Assembly: GCA_905200905.1 (NCBI GenBank)
Contig: CAJKMA010000003.1
Coordinates: 19,241-83,240 of the forward strand
Origin: an uncultured Bacillota bacterium
GTDB taxonomy: Bacteria; Bacillota; Clostridia; Lachnospirales; Lachnospiraceae
Reading direction: 5' to 3'
Length of the DNA: 64,000 nucleotides
The translations under genes and the position numbers were made by a program. Positions 25,391 to 35,428 of the stretch are shown one piece after another (position 1 is the first letter of the stretch; each line of letters starts with the position of its first letter). The notes under the pieces were generated by a model that ran no database searches, was not told the origin of the DNA, and saw only the letters and a program-made list of their open reading frames with translations.

Positions 25391-26293
25391 ATGGAGATTC
25401 GTAACTTGATTACTTTTGTGCGGATTGCAGAAGTTCAGAGCTTTTCTAAGACAGCAGAACAGCTAGGCTATTCCCAGTCTGCTGTGACAATGCAAATAAA
25501 GCAACTGGAATCTGAGCTTCACAGGCAGTTGTTTGAGCGCATTGGCAAGCAGGTGAAGCTTACTCAGGCAGGAGAACGGCTGCTTCCCTATGCTTTGGAT
25601 ATTTTGAATTCTGTGAGAAAGGCAGAGAATATTATTCAAGAACCAGAGGAAATTAGGGGAAAACTTCGAATTGGAACCTGTGAATCCTATATTATCAGTG
25701 TGCTGCCAGATATTATTATGGATTTTAGTCTGCAGTGTCCCCATGTGGAAATTAGCACGCACACAGCACTGGTACAGGATTTGTTTCATATGCTGCGACA
25801 AAATGACATTGATTTGCTGTATTTTTTGGATCAGAAGCGGAATTTTCCAGAATGGGTCAAGGTATGGGAAAGGCCAGAAAAAATTTTTTTTGTGGCTTCT
25901 GCGGATTCGCCTCTGGCAGGAGAGAAGCAGATTTCTATAGAACGGCTTTTACAGGAGCCTCTTTATCTGACGGAAAAAGGGATTAGTTATCGCTATGCCT
26001 TGGATCAGTCTTTGGCAGCTAGGGGATATGAACTACATCCTGTGTGGGAAGTGGGGAATACGGATGTGATTACCAGATTTTTGTTGAAAAACAAAGGGAT
26101 TTCTTTTTTGCCAGAATATGTGGTGGGAGATTATATCAGAGATGGAAAATTAGCTGTGTTGAATACAGAGTGCGAAGAAATTCATATGTGGAGTCAGTTG
26201 GTGTACCATAAGAATAAATATGTAACACCTCAGATGAATCAGTTTATTGAAACTATGCTGAAACATATGCATGGGACTAGTACAACGAACTAA
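25391..26293 (+). CDS. LysR-family transcriptional regulator
   Basis: This is a 300-aa LysR regulator. The winged helix is at residues 1-60 (FVRIAEVQSFSKTAEQLGYSQSAVTMQIKQLE), followed by a periplasmic-binding-protein-like effector domain. ATG 25391 was chosen over GTG 25385 because GGGGAG lies at the right distance. It is divergent from the aromatic amino acid decarboxylase across about 108 bp, the classic LysR arrangement. An aromatic amino acid or amine ligand is therefore a reasonable guess. Confidence 0.88.
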   Translation: MEIRNLITFVRIAEVQSFSKTAEQLGYSQSAVTMQIKQLESELHRQLFERIGKQVKLTQAGERLLPYALDILNSVRKAENIIQEPEEIRGKLRIGTCESYIISVLPDIIMDFSLQCPHVEISTHTALVQDLFHMLRQNDIDLLYFLDQKRNFPEWVKVWERPEKIFFVASADSPLAGEKQISIERLLQEPLYLTEKGISYRYALDQSLAARGYELHPVWEVGNTDVITRFLLKNKGISFLPEYVVGDYIRDGKLAVLNTECEEIHMWSQLVYHKNKYVTPQMNQFIETMLKHMHGTSTTN

Positions 26294-26332
26294 ATGCATA
26301 TGTTTCAGTATGTTATTTCATGAGAATATCCG

Positions 26333-26767
26333 TTATTCTGCCCGGGCCTTTTCCAGGGCTTTGTCAATGGCATCTAAAAGCATGAGAGAAGTATATTTAT
26401 TTTCTTCTTCATAGGTGATGTTTTCCGTGGACTGAGTAGCGTAAATCTGGCTGGAGAGCGCATCCAAAGCTGGCTCCATGAGAGGATACATAGCAGTGGC
26501 TGTTTCACTGAGATTTACAAGGGAAATGGAATTGATGTGGTTTTCATCTACTGTGACTTCTACATCAAAGGTGTTGTCATTTAGAGTAATGGGACTGGTA
26601 TATACGCCAGCATGATAAATCACATCTGCACTTGTGGGGTCTGCTTGTTTCTCTTTTCCAAACATGATAAAAAGCAGAACCGCCAGTACAATGGCCAGTA
26701 CCAGAAAAATTCCTGTATAAATGATTTCTTTCATATGTAGTACAACGATTTTTGTTTTTGAGCTCAT
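26333..26767 (-). CDS. Membrane-anchored exported protein, FMN_bind-like (uncertain)
   Basis: A 144-aa protein with one N-terminal membrane helix (IIYTGIFLVLAIVLAVLLFIMF). An outside domain follows: VYTSPITLNDNTFDVEVTVDENHINSI and ITYEEENKYTSLMLLDAI. The pattern of a beta-rich half followed by a helix rich in Thr/Ser resembles FMN_bind-type extracytoplasmic domains, but the flavinylation motif is not clear. The start has AGGAGGTG 6 nt upstream. It stands alone between the LysR gene and a non-coding stretch. Its function is unknown. Confidence 0.6.
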   Translation of the reverse strand: MSSKTKIVVLHMKEIIYTGIFLVLAIVLAVLLFIMFGKEKQADPTSADVIYHAGVYTSPITLNDNTFDVEVTVDENHINSISLVNLSETATAMYPLMEPALDALSSQIYATQSTENITYEEENKYTSLMLLDAIDKALEKARAE

Positions 26768-27100
26768 GGCCGCACCTCCTGCATTCCTTTTTATAACATA
26801 TTAGGAAAAGTGGAAAAATATAACCAAAAGGTGAGATTATGAATTAGGTATTTCAAACTACTCTTCATTCTAATAAAACAAAAGAGAAGAATTGATGAAA
26901 TTGCATAAAAACAGGAGAAAAAATAGGCTTGAACATGAAAAAATAATTTTGAGTATATTAGCACAGTGAAGTGGAAAAAGTCAAAAGGGAGAAGTGAAGA
27001 AAAGGGTATTGTTTCTGGAAAAAGAAAGTGCTATGATAACAAACCGTAAAGAGAAAACTTAAAAAAGTTGAAAAGAAAAAAGGAAAAGAGGCAATACACT
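26768..27100. other. AT-rich intergenic stretch
   Basis: No convincing ORF lies here. It holds the promoter listed at 27009-27037 and a weaker pair (TTGAAC 26929-26934, TATATT 26954-26959, 19 bp apart). It is strongly purine-rich on the plus strand. Confidence 0.5.
27009..27037 (+). promoter_or_regulatory. Predicted promoter of the 49-aa gene
   Basis: TTGTTT at 27009-27014 and TATGAT at 27032-27037 are separated by 17 bp, about 60 nt before ATG 27101. Confidence 0.5.
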
Positions 27101-27250
27101 ATGGCAGCAAATGAAAACAAAACAGAAGAAAAAAAGAGTTTTAAAGAGAAAATTCATGATTATGGTATGAGATTATCAAAAATATCTCCATTTGGTCTAA
27201 ATGACAAAGAAGATAAATATTATCATAACATTTACAATTTTGATAAATAA
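27101..27250 (+). CDS. Small hypothetical protein (49 aa)
   Basis: A short ORF encodes MAANENKTEEKKSFKEKIHD and ends HNIYNFDK. It is charged, with no membrane helix. The start is ATG 27101 with a purine tract (AGGAAAAGAGG) upstream. An internal frame from TTG 27068 is less likely. It has its own promoter-like pair and a terminator directly downstream, so it is a monocistronic unit. No family was recognised. It could also be the coding part of a small dual-function RNA. Confidence 0.55.
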   Translation: MAANENKTEEKKSFKEKIHDYGMRLSKISPFGLNDKEDKYYHNIYNFDK

Positions 27251-27274
27251 TCTGGAAACTCATAGATAGAAGAT

Positions 27275-27318
27275 AGAGAAGGGAACCGTTGTATTTTATG
27301 CAGCAGTTCTCTTTTTTT
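27275..27318 (+). terminator. Terminator after the 49-aa gene
   Basis: AGAAGGGAAC pairs with GTTCTCTTTT, with some G-U pairs, around a 19-nt loop. It ends in seven T. Confidence 0.65.
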
Positions 27319-27325
27319 GTTTTTG

Positions 27326-27354
27326 TTGATTAAATGTATGGGGCAGGATATAAT
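27326..27354 (+). promoter_or_regulatory. Predicted promoter of the HAD-addB-addA operon
   Basis: TTGATT at 27326-27331 and a perfect TATAAT at 27349-27354 are 17 bp apart, about 57 nt before the HAD phosphatase ATG. Confidence 0.65.
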
Positions 27355-27410
27355 CAGTTTAGTGATTTTTTGAGAGAGGAGCAGCAGGCAGTAAGCTTTA
27401 AAAGAGTGTT

Positions 27411-28220
27411 ATGAAATATAAGTTATTAGTGTTGGATATTGATGGAACGGTAACCAATTCTCAGAAGAAAGTAACCCCAAAAACAAAGGAAGCCATTGTT
27501 CGTTTGCAGGAACGCGGGATTTTGGTTGCTATTGCTTCCGGCAGACCGCCAAAAGGGGTTTATAAAGTGGCAGAAGAATTGGAGTTTCAGAAATTTGGCA
27601 GTTATATTCTTCCTTTTAATGGAGCTAGAATTTTAAATTTTAAAACAGGAGAATGTGTTTATGAGAAAACGCTTCCTTTGAGACTTCCAGCGAGACTGTG
27701 GAGGGATGCGAAGAAGTATGGAGTTGGTATCATTACCTATAGGGGAGATGAGATTATCTCTGGTACTACACCGGATTCCTATATGGACATTGAGGCGAAA
27801 ATCAATAGTATTCCGATTACCTACAGGGAAGATTTCGGAACCTACGTGGATTTTCCGGTGAATAAGTGTCTGATGACAGGAGCACCTGAGGATTTGGAGG
27901 CTTTGGAGCCTGTGTTTGCACAGAAATACTACCATGAAGCTCAGGTCTTTCGCTCAGAGCCCTATTTCCTGGAAGTAACGCCCAAAAATGTAGACAAGGC
28001 GTATTGTCTACGGCATTTGTTAGAAATTTTGGGAATAGAAAGAGAAGAAATGGTATGTTGTGGCGATGGGTTTAATGATCTGTCTATGATTCAGTTTGCT
28101 GGATTAGGAGTTGCCATGGCAAATGCCCAGGAAAAGGTGAAGCAGGTGGCAGATTACGTGACCCACTGTGATAATGACCATGATGGTATTGCAGAGGTTA
28201 TTGAGAAGTTTTTTGAGTGA
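27411..28220 (+). CDS. HAD-superfamily Cof-type phosphatase
   Basis: This is a 269-aa IIB-cap HAD hydrolase. The nucleophile motif is LDIDGTVTNSQKK, motif II is AIASGRPPKG and motif IV is CGDGFNDLSMI. The cap lies between about residues 85 and 190. The family dephosphorylates sugar phosphates, FMN or PLP; the substrate here is unknown. It lies 12 nt before addB and is probably co-transcribed with the recombination genes. Confidence 0.87.
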   Translation: MKYKLLVLDIDGTVTNSQKKVTPKTKEAIVRLQERGILVAIASGRPPKGVYKVAEELEFQKFGSYILPFNGARILNFKTGECVYEKTLPLRLPARLWRDAKKYGVGIITYRGDEIISGTTPDSYMDIEAKINSIPITYREDFGTYVDFPVNKCLMTGAPEDLEALEPVFAQKYYHEAQVFRSEPYFLEVTPKNVDKAYCLRHLLEILGIEREEMVCCGDGFNDLSMIQFAGLGVAMANAQEKVKQVADYVTHCDNDHDGIAEVIEKFFE

Positions 28221-28232
28221 TAAGGAGGATAC

Positions 28233-31200
28233 ATGGCACTACAGTTTATCTTTGGGCCTTCCGGAGCAGGGAAATCTTACTATATTTATCATAAAATTAT
28301 CCAGGAATCTATGGAGAATCCTAAGAAGCAGTATTTGATTTTGGTACCAGAACAGTTTACCATGCAAACACAAAAAGATTTGGTATCCATGCATCCCAGA
28401 AAGGGCATTATGAACATTGATGTTTTAAGCTTTGAACGTTTGGCTTTCCGTGTTTTGGAGGAAACAGGGGACATCAGGGGAGAACTTTTAGAGGAAACCG
28501 GCAAAAGCATGGTCCTTAGAAGAGTTGCCCAGGAAAAGAAAAAAGAATTAAAGATTCTTGGAGCAAAAATGGATAAACAAGGCTATGTGTCTCAATTGAA
28601 ATCCATGGTTTCTGAGCTGCGTCAGTACGAAATTACATCACAGGATTTGGAAAAAGTTTTAAAAGAAGTTGAGAATAAACCAGAACTGTATTATAAGTTG
28701 AAGGATATTTCCATTCTTTACCAGGGATTTTTTGATTATCTGGGGGAAAATTTTTATACCCAGGAGGAGATTCTGGATGTACTTGGAAGAGTTGCTGAAA
28801 AATCAGGAAAAATCAAGGACAGTGTGCTGGTGCTGGATGGTTATACGGGATTTACACCTATTCAGTTGCAGCTTTTGGAAAAACTTCTGGTTTTGAGCAG
28901 TCAGGTTTATGTAACAGTTACCATGGGAATGGGAGAGGATCCTTATCAGCCTGGAAGTCCGCACCAGCTTTTTTATTTAAGTAAGCAGACCGTTTCGAGA
29001 TTATGTAACCTTGCAAAGGAGAAAAAAATTTCCTGGTCAGAATACTGGATTCCTAAAAAACAGCAGGATTATGCAGGGCGTTTTCTGCACCAAGAGCCTA
29101 TGAGATTTTTGGAACAGCGATTATTCCGTTATGGGATATATGAAAAAGAACAGGATGCCATTCATATACGAGAATCTGCAAATCCTGGCGCTGAAATGGA
29201 AGAAACGGCGGCTATGATTCGCCGTATGGTGCGGGAACAAGGATACCGGTATGGTGATTTTGCGGTTGTTTCTGGTGATATGGAGGTCTATGCACCAGCA
29301 GCCTCCAGAGCCTTTGGAAAGTATGGTATTCCTTGTTTTATTGACCAGAAGCACTCTATTTTCATGAATCCTTTTGTGGAGTATATCCGGGCAGCCATAG
29401 ATGTAGTGGTGGAAAACTTTACTTATGAAAGTGTGTTCCGGCTTTTGCGCTGTGGTATGACCGATATTTCTTCTGAGGAGATGGACAGGTTGGAAAACTA
29501 TGTGATTGCCATGGGGATTCAGGGACTGTCAAAATGGCAGAATCCATGGATTCGTACTTATAGGGGACAAGCTCCAGAAGAATGTGTATTACTCAATAAA
29601 ATTAGGATACGCCTTGTGGATATGTGGGAACCTTTTTGTAAAAAGATGAAGGAGCCAGGTGCAAGGGTGGAGGATTATGCCAGGGCCTTGTATGGATATA
29701 TTTGTGAGAATCACATAGAAGAACAGTTAAAAGATTATGAAGAGCAATTCAAGGGCGAACAGAATCAGGCAATGGTAAAGGAGTACAGCCAGATTTATAG
29801 GATTGTTATGGACTTGCTGGATAAGCTGGTGGAAATTTTGGGAGAGCAACAGGTGCGTCCAAGAGAATTTAAGGAAATTCTGGACGCAGGGCTTACCGAG
29901 GCCAAGGTGGGAGTTATTCCTCCTACTTCCGACCAGGTGCTGGTGGGTGATATGGAGCGTACCAGGTTAAAGGAAATTAAGGTTCTGTTTTTTGTAGGGG
30001 TGAACGAAGGAAAAATTCCGAAAGAGCAGCAGGCAGGAAAGCTGCTTTCTGATTTAAATAGAGAAGAATTGAAAAGTCCCCTGGAGGATTTGGGACTTTC
30101 TCTTGCGCCAACAGCCAAAGAGGATTTGTATACGCAAAAATTTTATTTGTATTTGAACTTGACGAAACCATCAGAAAAGGTTTTTCTTTCTTACAGCCGT
30201 ATGGATGGCAGCGGACAGGCCATGTCCCCCTCATTTTTGATTTCACAGGTGGAACGTTTGTTTCCAAAGGTGGAGAGAGAGGAAGAAATTCCTTTGTTTC
30301 TGGAAAGTCCTTACAGTGCCCTGGATAAATTGTCTGAGCAGCTTCGCAGCACACAGAAGGAGTCTCCTTTGTTTGAGGAGTTGCTATCTTGGTTTCAAAG
30401 CCAGGATAAGTTTCGGCCTTTGGTGCAGGGACTTATTGATGGGGCATATTATATGAATCCACAAGATGGTATTAGCAAAGGAGTAGCCCATGCCCTTTAT
30501 GGAGTAGACTTGGAAAACAGCGCAACCAGATTGGAGCAATTTGCAAAATGCGCTTGTTCTCATTTCCTTTTGTATGGTTTGGAGCTTAGAGAACGTGCGC
30601 GATATGAATTTAGCATGGCAGATTTAGGAACCTTGCTCCATGACAGTCTGGATTTGTTTGCCAAAAAGATACGAGAGCAAGGGTGGCAATGGACCGGACT
30701 TTCGGATGAGGAGCGGGATGCTCTGGCAGAAGCCTGTGTCGATGAGGTGGTGGAGCATTCAGGTGAAACTATTTTATTAAGCAGCGCCAGAAATGCCTAT
30801 ACAGTGAACAGGGCAAAGCGCATGGTAAAGCGCAGCGTATGGGCCCTGCAATGCCAGCTTCGTCAAGGAGAATTTTATCCTGCCATGACAGAGTGGGCAT
30901 TTGGTCCACAAGATCAGATAGAAAGCCTTAACATTCCTTTAGCCCCTGGAGAGCGTCTGCATCTAAAGGGGAGAATTGACCGTATTGATGTGTGTCAAGG
31001 GGAAGAAGACGAGTTGTATGTAAAGGTCATTGATTATAAATCAGGTGCAACAGAGCTGGATTTTGTAAAATTGTATTATGGTTTGCAGCTTCAGCTAGCC
31101 TTGTATTTGAATGCAGCCATTGAACTGGAGCAGAAACGGTTTCCAGGGAAAAGGGTGAAGCCAGCAGGAATTTTTTATTATCAGATTAAGGACCCTATGC

Positions 31201-31700
31201 TGAATCGAGAGGATTTAAAGAATCCAGAGTATCCCCAAGAGGAGCTTTTGAAGAAATTAAAAATGGACGGCATTGCAGGAGCAGAGCCTGAAATCTTGGA
31301 AAAGCTGGATAAAAATCTGGCAGCAGGAAAGTCTGTGGAATCCATGGCAATACCAGTAAAATATACAGCAAAAGGGACATTTAGCAGCAATTCCAAAGTG
31401 GCTTATCAGAATCAGTTTGAAACCATGAGAAATTATGTGAATGATAAGGCAAAAGAAATCGGACAGGAGATTTTAAATGGAAATGTAAATGTAAATCCCT
31501 TTGAGAAACAAAAGGAAAATGCCTGCGCCTATTGTCCTTATGCCAGCGTCTGTGGTTTTGATGAGAAGATTCCAGGATATTCTTACCGAAGGCTTCATAG
31601 CTACACATCCCAGGAAGTCTGGGAGAAAATGAGAGAAGCATTGAAAGGAGGTACAGAGCATGAGTGTTTCGTGGACCCAGGAACAAAGGAAGGTCATTGA
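28233..31700 (+). CDS. addB: AddB, helicase-nuclease subunit B
   Basis: AddAB is the Firmicute equivalent of RecBCD. It resects DNA double-strand ends to the Chi sequence and prepares them for RecA. This 1155-aa AddB begins with the P-loop FGPSGAGKSYYIYHK and ends with a RecB-type nuclease domain (VKVIDYKSGATELDF and GLQLQLALYL). Iron-sulfur cysteines flank the nuclease: CACSHF near residue 777, and CAYCPYASVC near the C-terminus. The ribosome binding site is TAAGGAGG. It overlaps addA by 41 nt. Confidence 0.93.
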   Translation: MALQFIFGPSGAGKSYYIYHKIIQESMENPKKQYLILVPEQFTMQTQKDLVSMHPRKGIMNIDVLSFERLAFRVLEETGDIRGELLEETGKSMVLRRVAQEKKKELKILGAKMDKQGYVSQLKSMVSELRQYEITSQDLEKVLKEVENKPELYYKLKDISILYQGFFDYLGENFYTQEEILDVLGRVAEKSGKIKDSVLVLDGYTGFTPIQLQLLEKLLVLSSQVYVTVTMGMGEDPYQPGSPHQLFYLSKQTVSRLCNLAKEKKISWSEYWIPKKQQDYAGRFLHQEPMRFLEQRLFRYGIYEKEQDAIHIRESANPGAEMEETAAMIRRMVREQGYRYGDFAVVSGDMEVYAPAASRAFGKYGIPCFIDQKHSIFMNPFVEYIRAAIDVVVENFTYESVFRLLRCGMTDISSEEMDRLENYVIAMGIQGLSKWQNPWIRTYRGQAPEECVLLNKIRIRLVDMWEPFCKKMKEPGARVEDYARALYGYICENHIEEQLKDYEEQFKGEQNQAMVKEYSQIYRIVMDLLDKLVEILGEQQVRPREFKEILDAGLTEAKVGVIPPTSDQVLVGDMERTRLKEIKVLFFVGVNEGKIPKEQQAGKLLSDLNREELKSPLEDLGLSLAPTAKEDLYTQKFYLYLNLTKPSEKVFLSYSRMDGSGQAMSPSFLISQVERLFPKVEREEEIPLFLESPYSALDKLSEQLRSTQKESPLFEELLSWFQSQDKFRPLVQGLIDGAYYMNPQDGISKGVAHALYGVDLENSATRLEQFAKCACSHFLLYGLELRERARYEFSMADLGTLLHDSLDLFAKKIREQGWQWTGLSDEERDALAEACVDEVVEHSGETILLSSARNAYTVNRAKRMVKRSVWALQCQLRQGEFYPAMTEWAFGPQDQIESLNIPLAPGERLHLKGRIDRIDVCQGEEDELYVKVIDYKSGATELDFVKLYYGLQLQLALYLNAAIELEQKRFPGKRVKPAGIFYYQIKDPMLNREDLKNPEYPQEELLKKLKMDGIAGAEPEILEKLDKNLAAGKSVESMAIPVKYTAKGTFSSNSKVAYQNQFETMRNYVNDKAKEIGQEILNGNVNVNPFEKQKENACAYCPYASVCGFDEKIPGYSYRRLHSYTSQEVWEKMREALKGGTEHECFVDPGTKEGH

Positions 31701-34700
31701 TACCAGAAATTGTAATATTTTGGTCAGCGCTGCTGCAGGAAGTGGGAAGACTGCAGTTTTGGTGGAGAGGATTTTACAATTAATTACAGATGAACATCAT
31801 CCAGTAGACATTGACCGCCTTTTGATTGTGACTTTTACCAGGGCAGCAGCAGGAGAAATGAAAGAGCGAATACGGGCTGCCATTGAGAAAAAGTTGGAAA
31901 CAGACCGAGATAATGAGCATTTACAGCGGCAAAGTGTGTTGGTGCATCATGCACAGATTACAACCATTGATAGTTTTTGTTCGTATGTTGTAAAAAATTA
32001 TTTTCATTTGATTGACCTGGACCCTTCTTTTCGTATGGGAGATGAAGGTGAGATGCGTCTTTTGCAGGCAGATGTGGCGGATAAAGTCATGGAGGAAGCC
32101 TATGCAAAGGAGGATAATCATGCTTTTGCAGCCTTTGTGGATGGTTTTTCTGGAGGAAAGACGGATGAAAAAATTCCGGAGCTTATGCAAAAGCTCTATG
32201 GCTTTTCTATGAGCTATCCCTATCCCACAGAGTGGCTGGAATCCTGTAAAAAAGCCTATGAAGTGCAGGATGTGGAAGACCTGGAGAAGGCGCCATGGGT
32301 GGCATGTGTAAAAGCAGAACTTGAGAAAGAGATAAGGGAAGCAGCAGAGCTTTTGGAACAGGCTGTAGAAATTTGTAAGGAAGCAGATGGACCAGGATTT
32401 TATCTGGAGCTTTTAGAGTCTGAGAAAGCAGCGATAGAGAAGGCGCAAAAAGCAGAAAGCTTAAAGGAGTGGAAGATGCTTTTGGAGGCCATAGAGTTTA
32501 AGCGGCTTCCAGCTGGAAAAAAGGCGGAAAAAGAACAGGTTTCTCAAAAAAGGCAGGAGATGGCTAAGAATCTTAGAAGCCAAGCTAAGGATTTCATAAA
32601 AGAGATCAAGGAACGATATTTTCAGGAGACCATGGAGGAAATGGCAGAGAATCTTAGAAAAGCCGGTGAACCGGTGGGGGTTCTAGTGGATTTAACCTTG
32701 CGGTTTATGGAGTGCTATCAGGAGAAAAAAAAGGAAAAAAACATTCTGGATTTTGCAGATTTGGAGCATTATGCCCTAGAAATTCTGGTGGAGCATACAG
32801 AAGAAGGAGATAAACGCACCAATGCAGCAAAAGAACTGGCAGAGCAGTTTACAGAGATTATGATTGACGAGTACCAGGACAGCAATCTGGTACAGGAAAA
32901 GCTTTTAACTGCTGTATCTGGAATGGAAGATGGAATTTATAATGTTTTTATGGTGGGTGATGTGAAACAGAGCATTTACCGCTTCCGTCTGGCAAGGCCG
33001 GATTTATTTATGGAAAAATTCCGCATGTATCCCTTAGAGCAGGGAAAAGAGAAGCTGCGTATTGACCTGCACCGGAATTTTAGAAGCAGAAAAGAAGTGC
33101 TGGAAAGTGTCAACTATTTGTTTTACCAGATTATGGGGGACGATTTGGGCGGTGTGGAATATGACCAAGATGCTGCCTTATACCCACAGCGGGAATTTCC
33201 TCCCCAAAAGCAGAAGGAACCAGCAGCAGAATTGCTTTTATTGGAAGAGGATGACCCTGTGTGGAAGGAGAGGGAGGATGGACAGACAGCCAGAGAGTTG
33301 GAGGCAAAGATGGCGGCTCTTCGTATTCGGGAGCTCATAGAAAATCAAGAGGTTCTGGATAAGGAGACAGCAGAGTACCGCAAAGCCAGGTATTCGGATA
33401 TTACCATTTTGCTGCGTACCATGTCTGGGTGGGCTGAAACTTTTAAAAAGATACTGAATGCTTCTGGGATTCCAGCCAGCGTTACTACAAAAACAGGATA
33501 TTTTTCATCCACAGAGGTGACGACTGTGCTGGATTATCTTCAGATTTTAGATAATCCTTTGCAGGATATACCTCTGGCGGGAGCCATGCGTGGTTTGCCT
33601 GATGGATTTTGTTTCCAGGAATTAGCAGAGATAAAAGCGCTTGGGAAAAAAGAAGAAAAAGCCAGCCTTTTTGAAGCAGTATTATTGGCAGAAAAGTTGG
33701 AAAATTCCCTGGGAGAAAAGGTGAGAAGGTTTCTGGAGGTATACCGAAGGCTTCGCTGCAAAGTACCCTATACTCCCATGCATGAATTGTTGTGGGATTT
33801 CTTTGATGAGACAGGGTTTTTATTGTATCAGCAGGCTTTTGTTTCAGGAGAGCAAAAAAAGGCAAACCTTCTCATGTTGGTAGAGAAAGCCAGAGCCTAT
33901 GAAAGTACCAGTTACCGTGGATTGTTTAATTTCATCCGTTATATTGAGAAACTGAAAAAATATCAGGTGGACTTTGGAGAGGCGAATGTTCTTTCTGAAA
34001 AAGAAGATACGGTGCGTATTATGAGTATTCACAGCAGTAAGGGACTAGAATTTCCCATTGTGTTTGTGGCAGGTCTTGGAAAACAAATGAATATGCAGGA
34101 TGCCAGGGAAAGTATTGTACTGCATCCGGATTTGGGAATTGGCGCCCCCTGTGTAGATGAGAAGTTCCGTATTCGTACCAGAACTATTTTGCAAAAGGCA
34201 GTGCAGCAGGAGATTACGTTGGAGAGCCTTGGAGAAGAGCTTAGAATTCTTTACGTGGCATTAACCAGGGCAAAGGAGAAGCTAATTCTGACAGGAACCT
34301 TGTGTAAACTGGAGGAGAAGCTTACTGGCTTTGAGAAGGTAAAATACCAGGAAAAGCAGCGGCTTTCCTATGGAATTCGCATGAAGGGGAAGAGTTATCT
34401 GGACTGGGTTTTGGCAGCCCTTGCCAGACACAAGGCTATGAAACCTCTGTATGAAGCCTTTGGACAACAGGCTTATGCCCTGAACCCTTGGTATGAAGGG
34501 CCGGGTGACTTTTTTGTCCGTAGAATTTCTCCCATGGAATTGGTAGTGGAGGAAACGCAGCTTCGCACAGAAGAACTACTGAAAAAGGGAGAGCTTCTCA
34601 TGTGGGATTGCAGCCAGGTTTATGACCAGAAACTTAGGGAGAGCCTACAGGAAAGTTTTTCTTATGAATATCCTTATGAGGCGCTGGGGCAAATTCCTGC

Positions 34701-35367
34701 AAAACTTACTGTTTCTGAAGTGAAGCGGATGCAAATGCCGCAAGAGGAAGAGAGTATGCTTCTGTATCATACGGAAACAGAAAGCTATGTTCCGGCTTTC
34801 ATGCGTGAGGAAGAGGTGGTACTGGAAGGTGCACAGCGCGGTACTGCCTATCATCGTGTACTGGAATGTCTTGACTATACCTGTGCAGATACCTTAGAAC
34901 AAGTGAAAGAGCAGTTAGAAGACATGGTTTCCAGTAGAAAATTGTCGCCTGCCATGAGAAAGACGGTAAAAGCCAGGGAAATTTATAAATTTGTGGAAAG
35001 TCCTCTGGGACAGCGGATGCAGGCTGCCAGCAGAAGAGGGGAACTGCACCGAGAGCAGCCTTTTGTCATTGGTGTGCCGGCAAATCAAGTACAGAAAGAA
35101 TATGATTCCAGAGATGAAATTTTGATTCAGGGAATCATGGATGCTTATTTTGAGGAAGGGGAAGAGTTGGTTCTGGTAGATTATAAAACGGATAAAGTCT
35201 GGAACAACAAACCGGAAAGTCTTGTAGAGAAATATCAGATGCAGTTAAAATATTACAAAGAAGCCCTGGAGTGCCTGACACAGAGAAAGGTAAAAGAAAC
35301 TTATATTTATTCTTTGCAGTTGGGGAAGGCTGTGGAGGTAAATAATGTGCTTTCTTGCCCGTTATGA
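31660..35367 (+). CDS. addA: AddA, helicase-nuclease subunit A
   Basis: This is a 1235-aa UvrD-like 3'-5' helicase with a C-terminal nuclease. Motif I is SAAAGSGKTAVLVERI, motif Ia is VTFTRAAAGEMKERI and motif II is MIDEYQDSN. The late motifs are SSKGLEFPIVFV and LYVALTRAKEKL. The nuclease active site is LVDYKTDKV near residue 1170. It starts at ATG 31660 after AAAGGAGG, inside the end of addB, so the two are coupled. The final codons are part of an inverted repeat (35349-35379). Confidence 0.94.
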   Translation: MSVSWTQEQRKVIDTRNCNILVSAAAGSGKTAVLVERILQLITDEHHPVDIDRLLIVTFTRAAAGEMKERIRAAIEKKLETDRDNEHLQRQSVLVHHAQITTIDSFCSYVVKNYFHLIDLDPSFRMGDEGEMRLLQADVADKVMEEAYAKEDNHAFAAFVDGFSGGKTDEKIPELMQKLYGFSMSYPYPTEWLESCKKAYEVQDVEDLEKAPWVACVKAELEKEIREAAELLEQAVEICKEADGPGFYLELLESEKAAIEKAQKAESLKEWKMLLEAIEFKRLPAGKKAEKEQVSQKRQEMAKNLRSQAKDFIKEIKERYFQETMEEMAENLRKAGEPVGVLVDLTLRFMECYQEKKKEKNILDFADLEHYALEILVEHTEEGDKRTNAAKELAEQFTEIMIDEYQDSNLVQEKLLTAVSGMEDGIYNVFMVGDVKQSIYRFRLARPDLFMEKFRMYPLEQGKEKLRIDLHRNFRSRKEVLESVNYLFYQIMGDDLGGVEYDQDAALYPQREFPPQKQKEPAAELLLLEEDDPVWKEREDGQTARELEAKMAALRIRELIENQEVLDKETAEYRKARYSDITILLRTMSGWAETFKKILNASGIPASVTTKTGYFSSTEVTTVLDYLQILDNPLQDIPLAGAMRGLPDGFCFQELAEIKALGKKEEKASLFEAVLLAEKLENSLGEKVRRFLEVYRRLRCKVPYTPMHELLWDFFDETGFLLYQQAFVSGEQKKANLLMLVEKARAYESTSYRGLFNFIRYIEKLKKYQVDFGEANVLSEKEDTVRIMSIHSSKGLEFPIVFVAGLGKQMNMQDARESIVLHPDLGIGAPCVDEKFRIRTRTILQKAVQQEITLESLGEELRILYVALTRAKEKLILTGTLCKLEEKLTGFEKVKYQEKQRLSYGIRMKGKSYLDWVLAALARHKAMKPLYEAFGQQAYALNPWYEGPGDFFVRRISPMELVVEETQLRTEELLKKGELLMWDCSQVYDQKLRESLQESFSYEYPYEALGQIPAKLTVSEVKRMQMPQEEESMLLYHTETESYVPAFMREEEVVLEGAQRGTAYHRVLECLDYTCADTLEQVKEQLEDMVSSRKLSPAMRKTVKAREIYKFVESPLGQRMQAASRRGELHREQPFVIGVPANQVQKEYDSRDEILIQGIMDAYFEEGEELVLVDYKTDKVWNNKPESLVEKYQMQLKYYKEALECLTQRKVKETYIYSLQLGKAVEVNNVLSCPL

Positions 35368-35379
35368 GGGCAAGAAAGC
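35349..35379. terminator. Hairpin overlapping the addA stop codon
   Basis: A perfect 12-bp stem, GCTTTCTTGCCC and GGGCAAGAAAGC, has a 7-nt loop that contains the addA TGA. There is no good T-run on either side, so termination may be inefficient or Rho-dependent. It separates the converging addA and LacI-kinase genes. Confidence 0.55.
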
Positions 35380-35428
35380 AATAGTTTCTAGAAAGTTATT
35401 TCGTATGGTCTTGTAGAAAATTAAGAAA

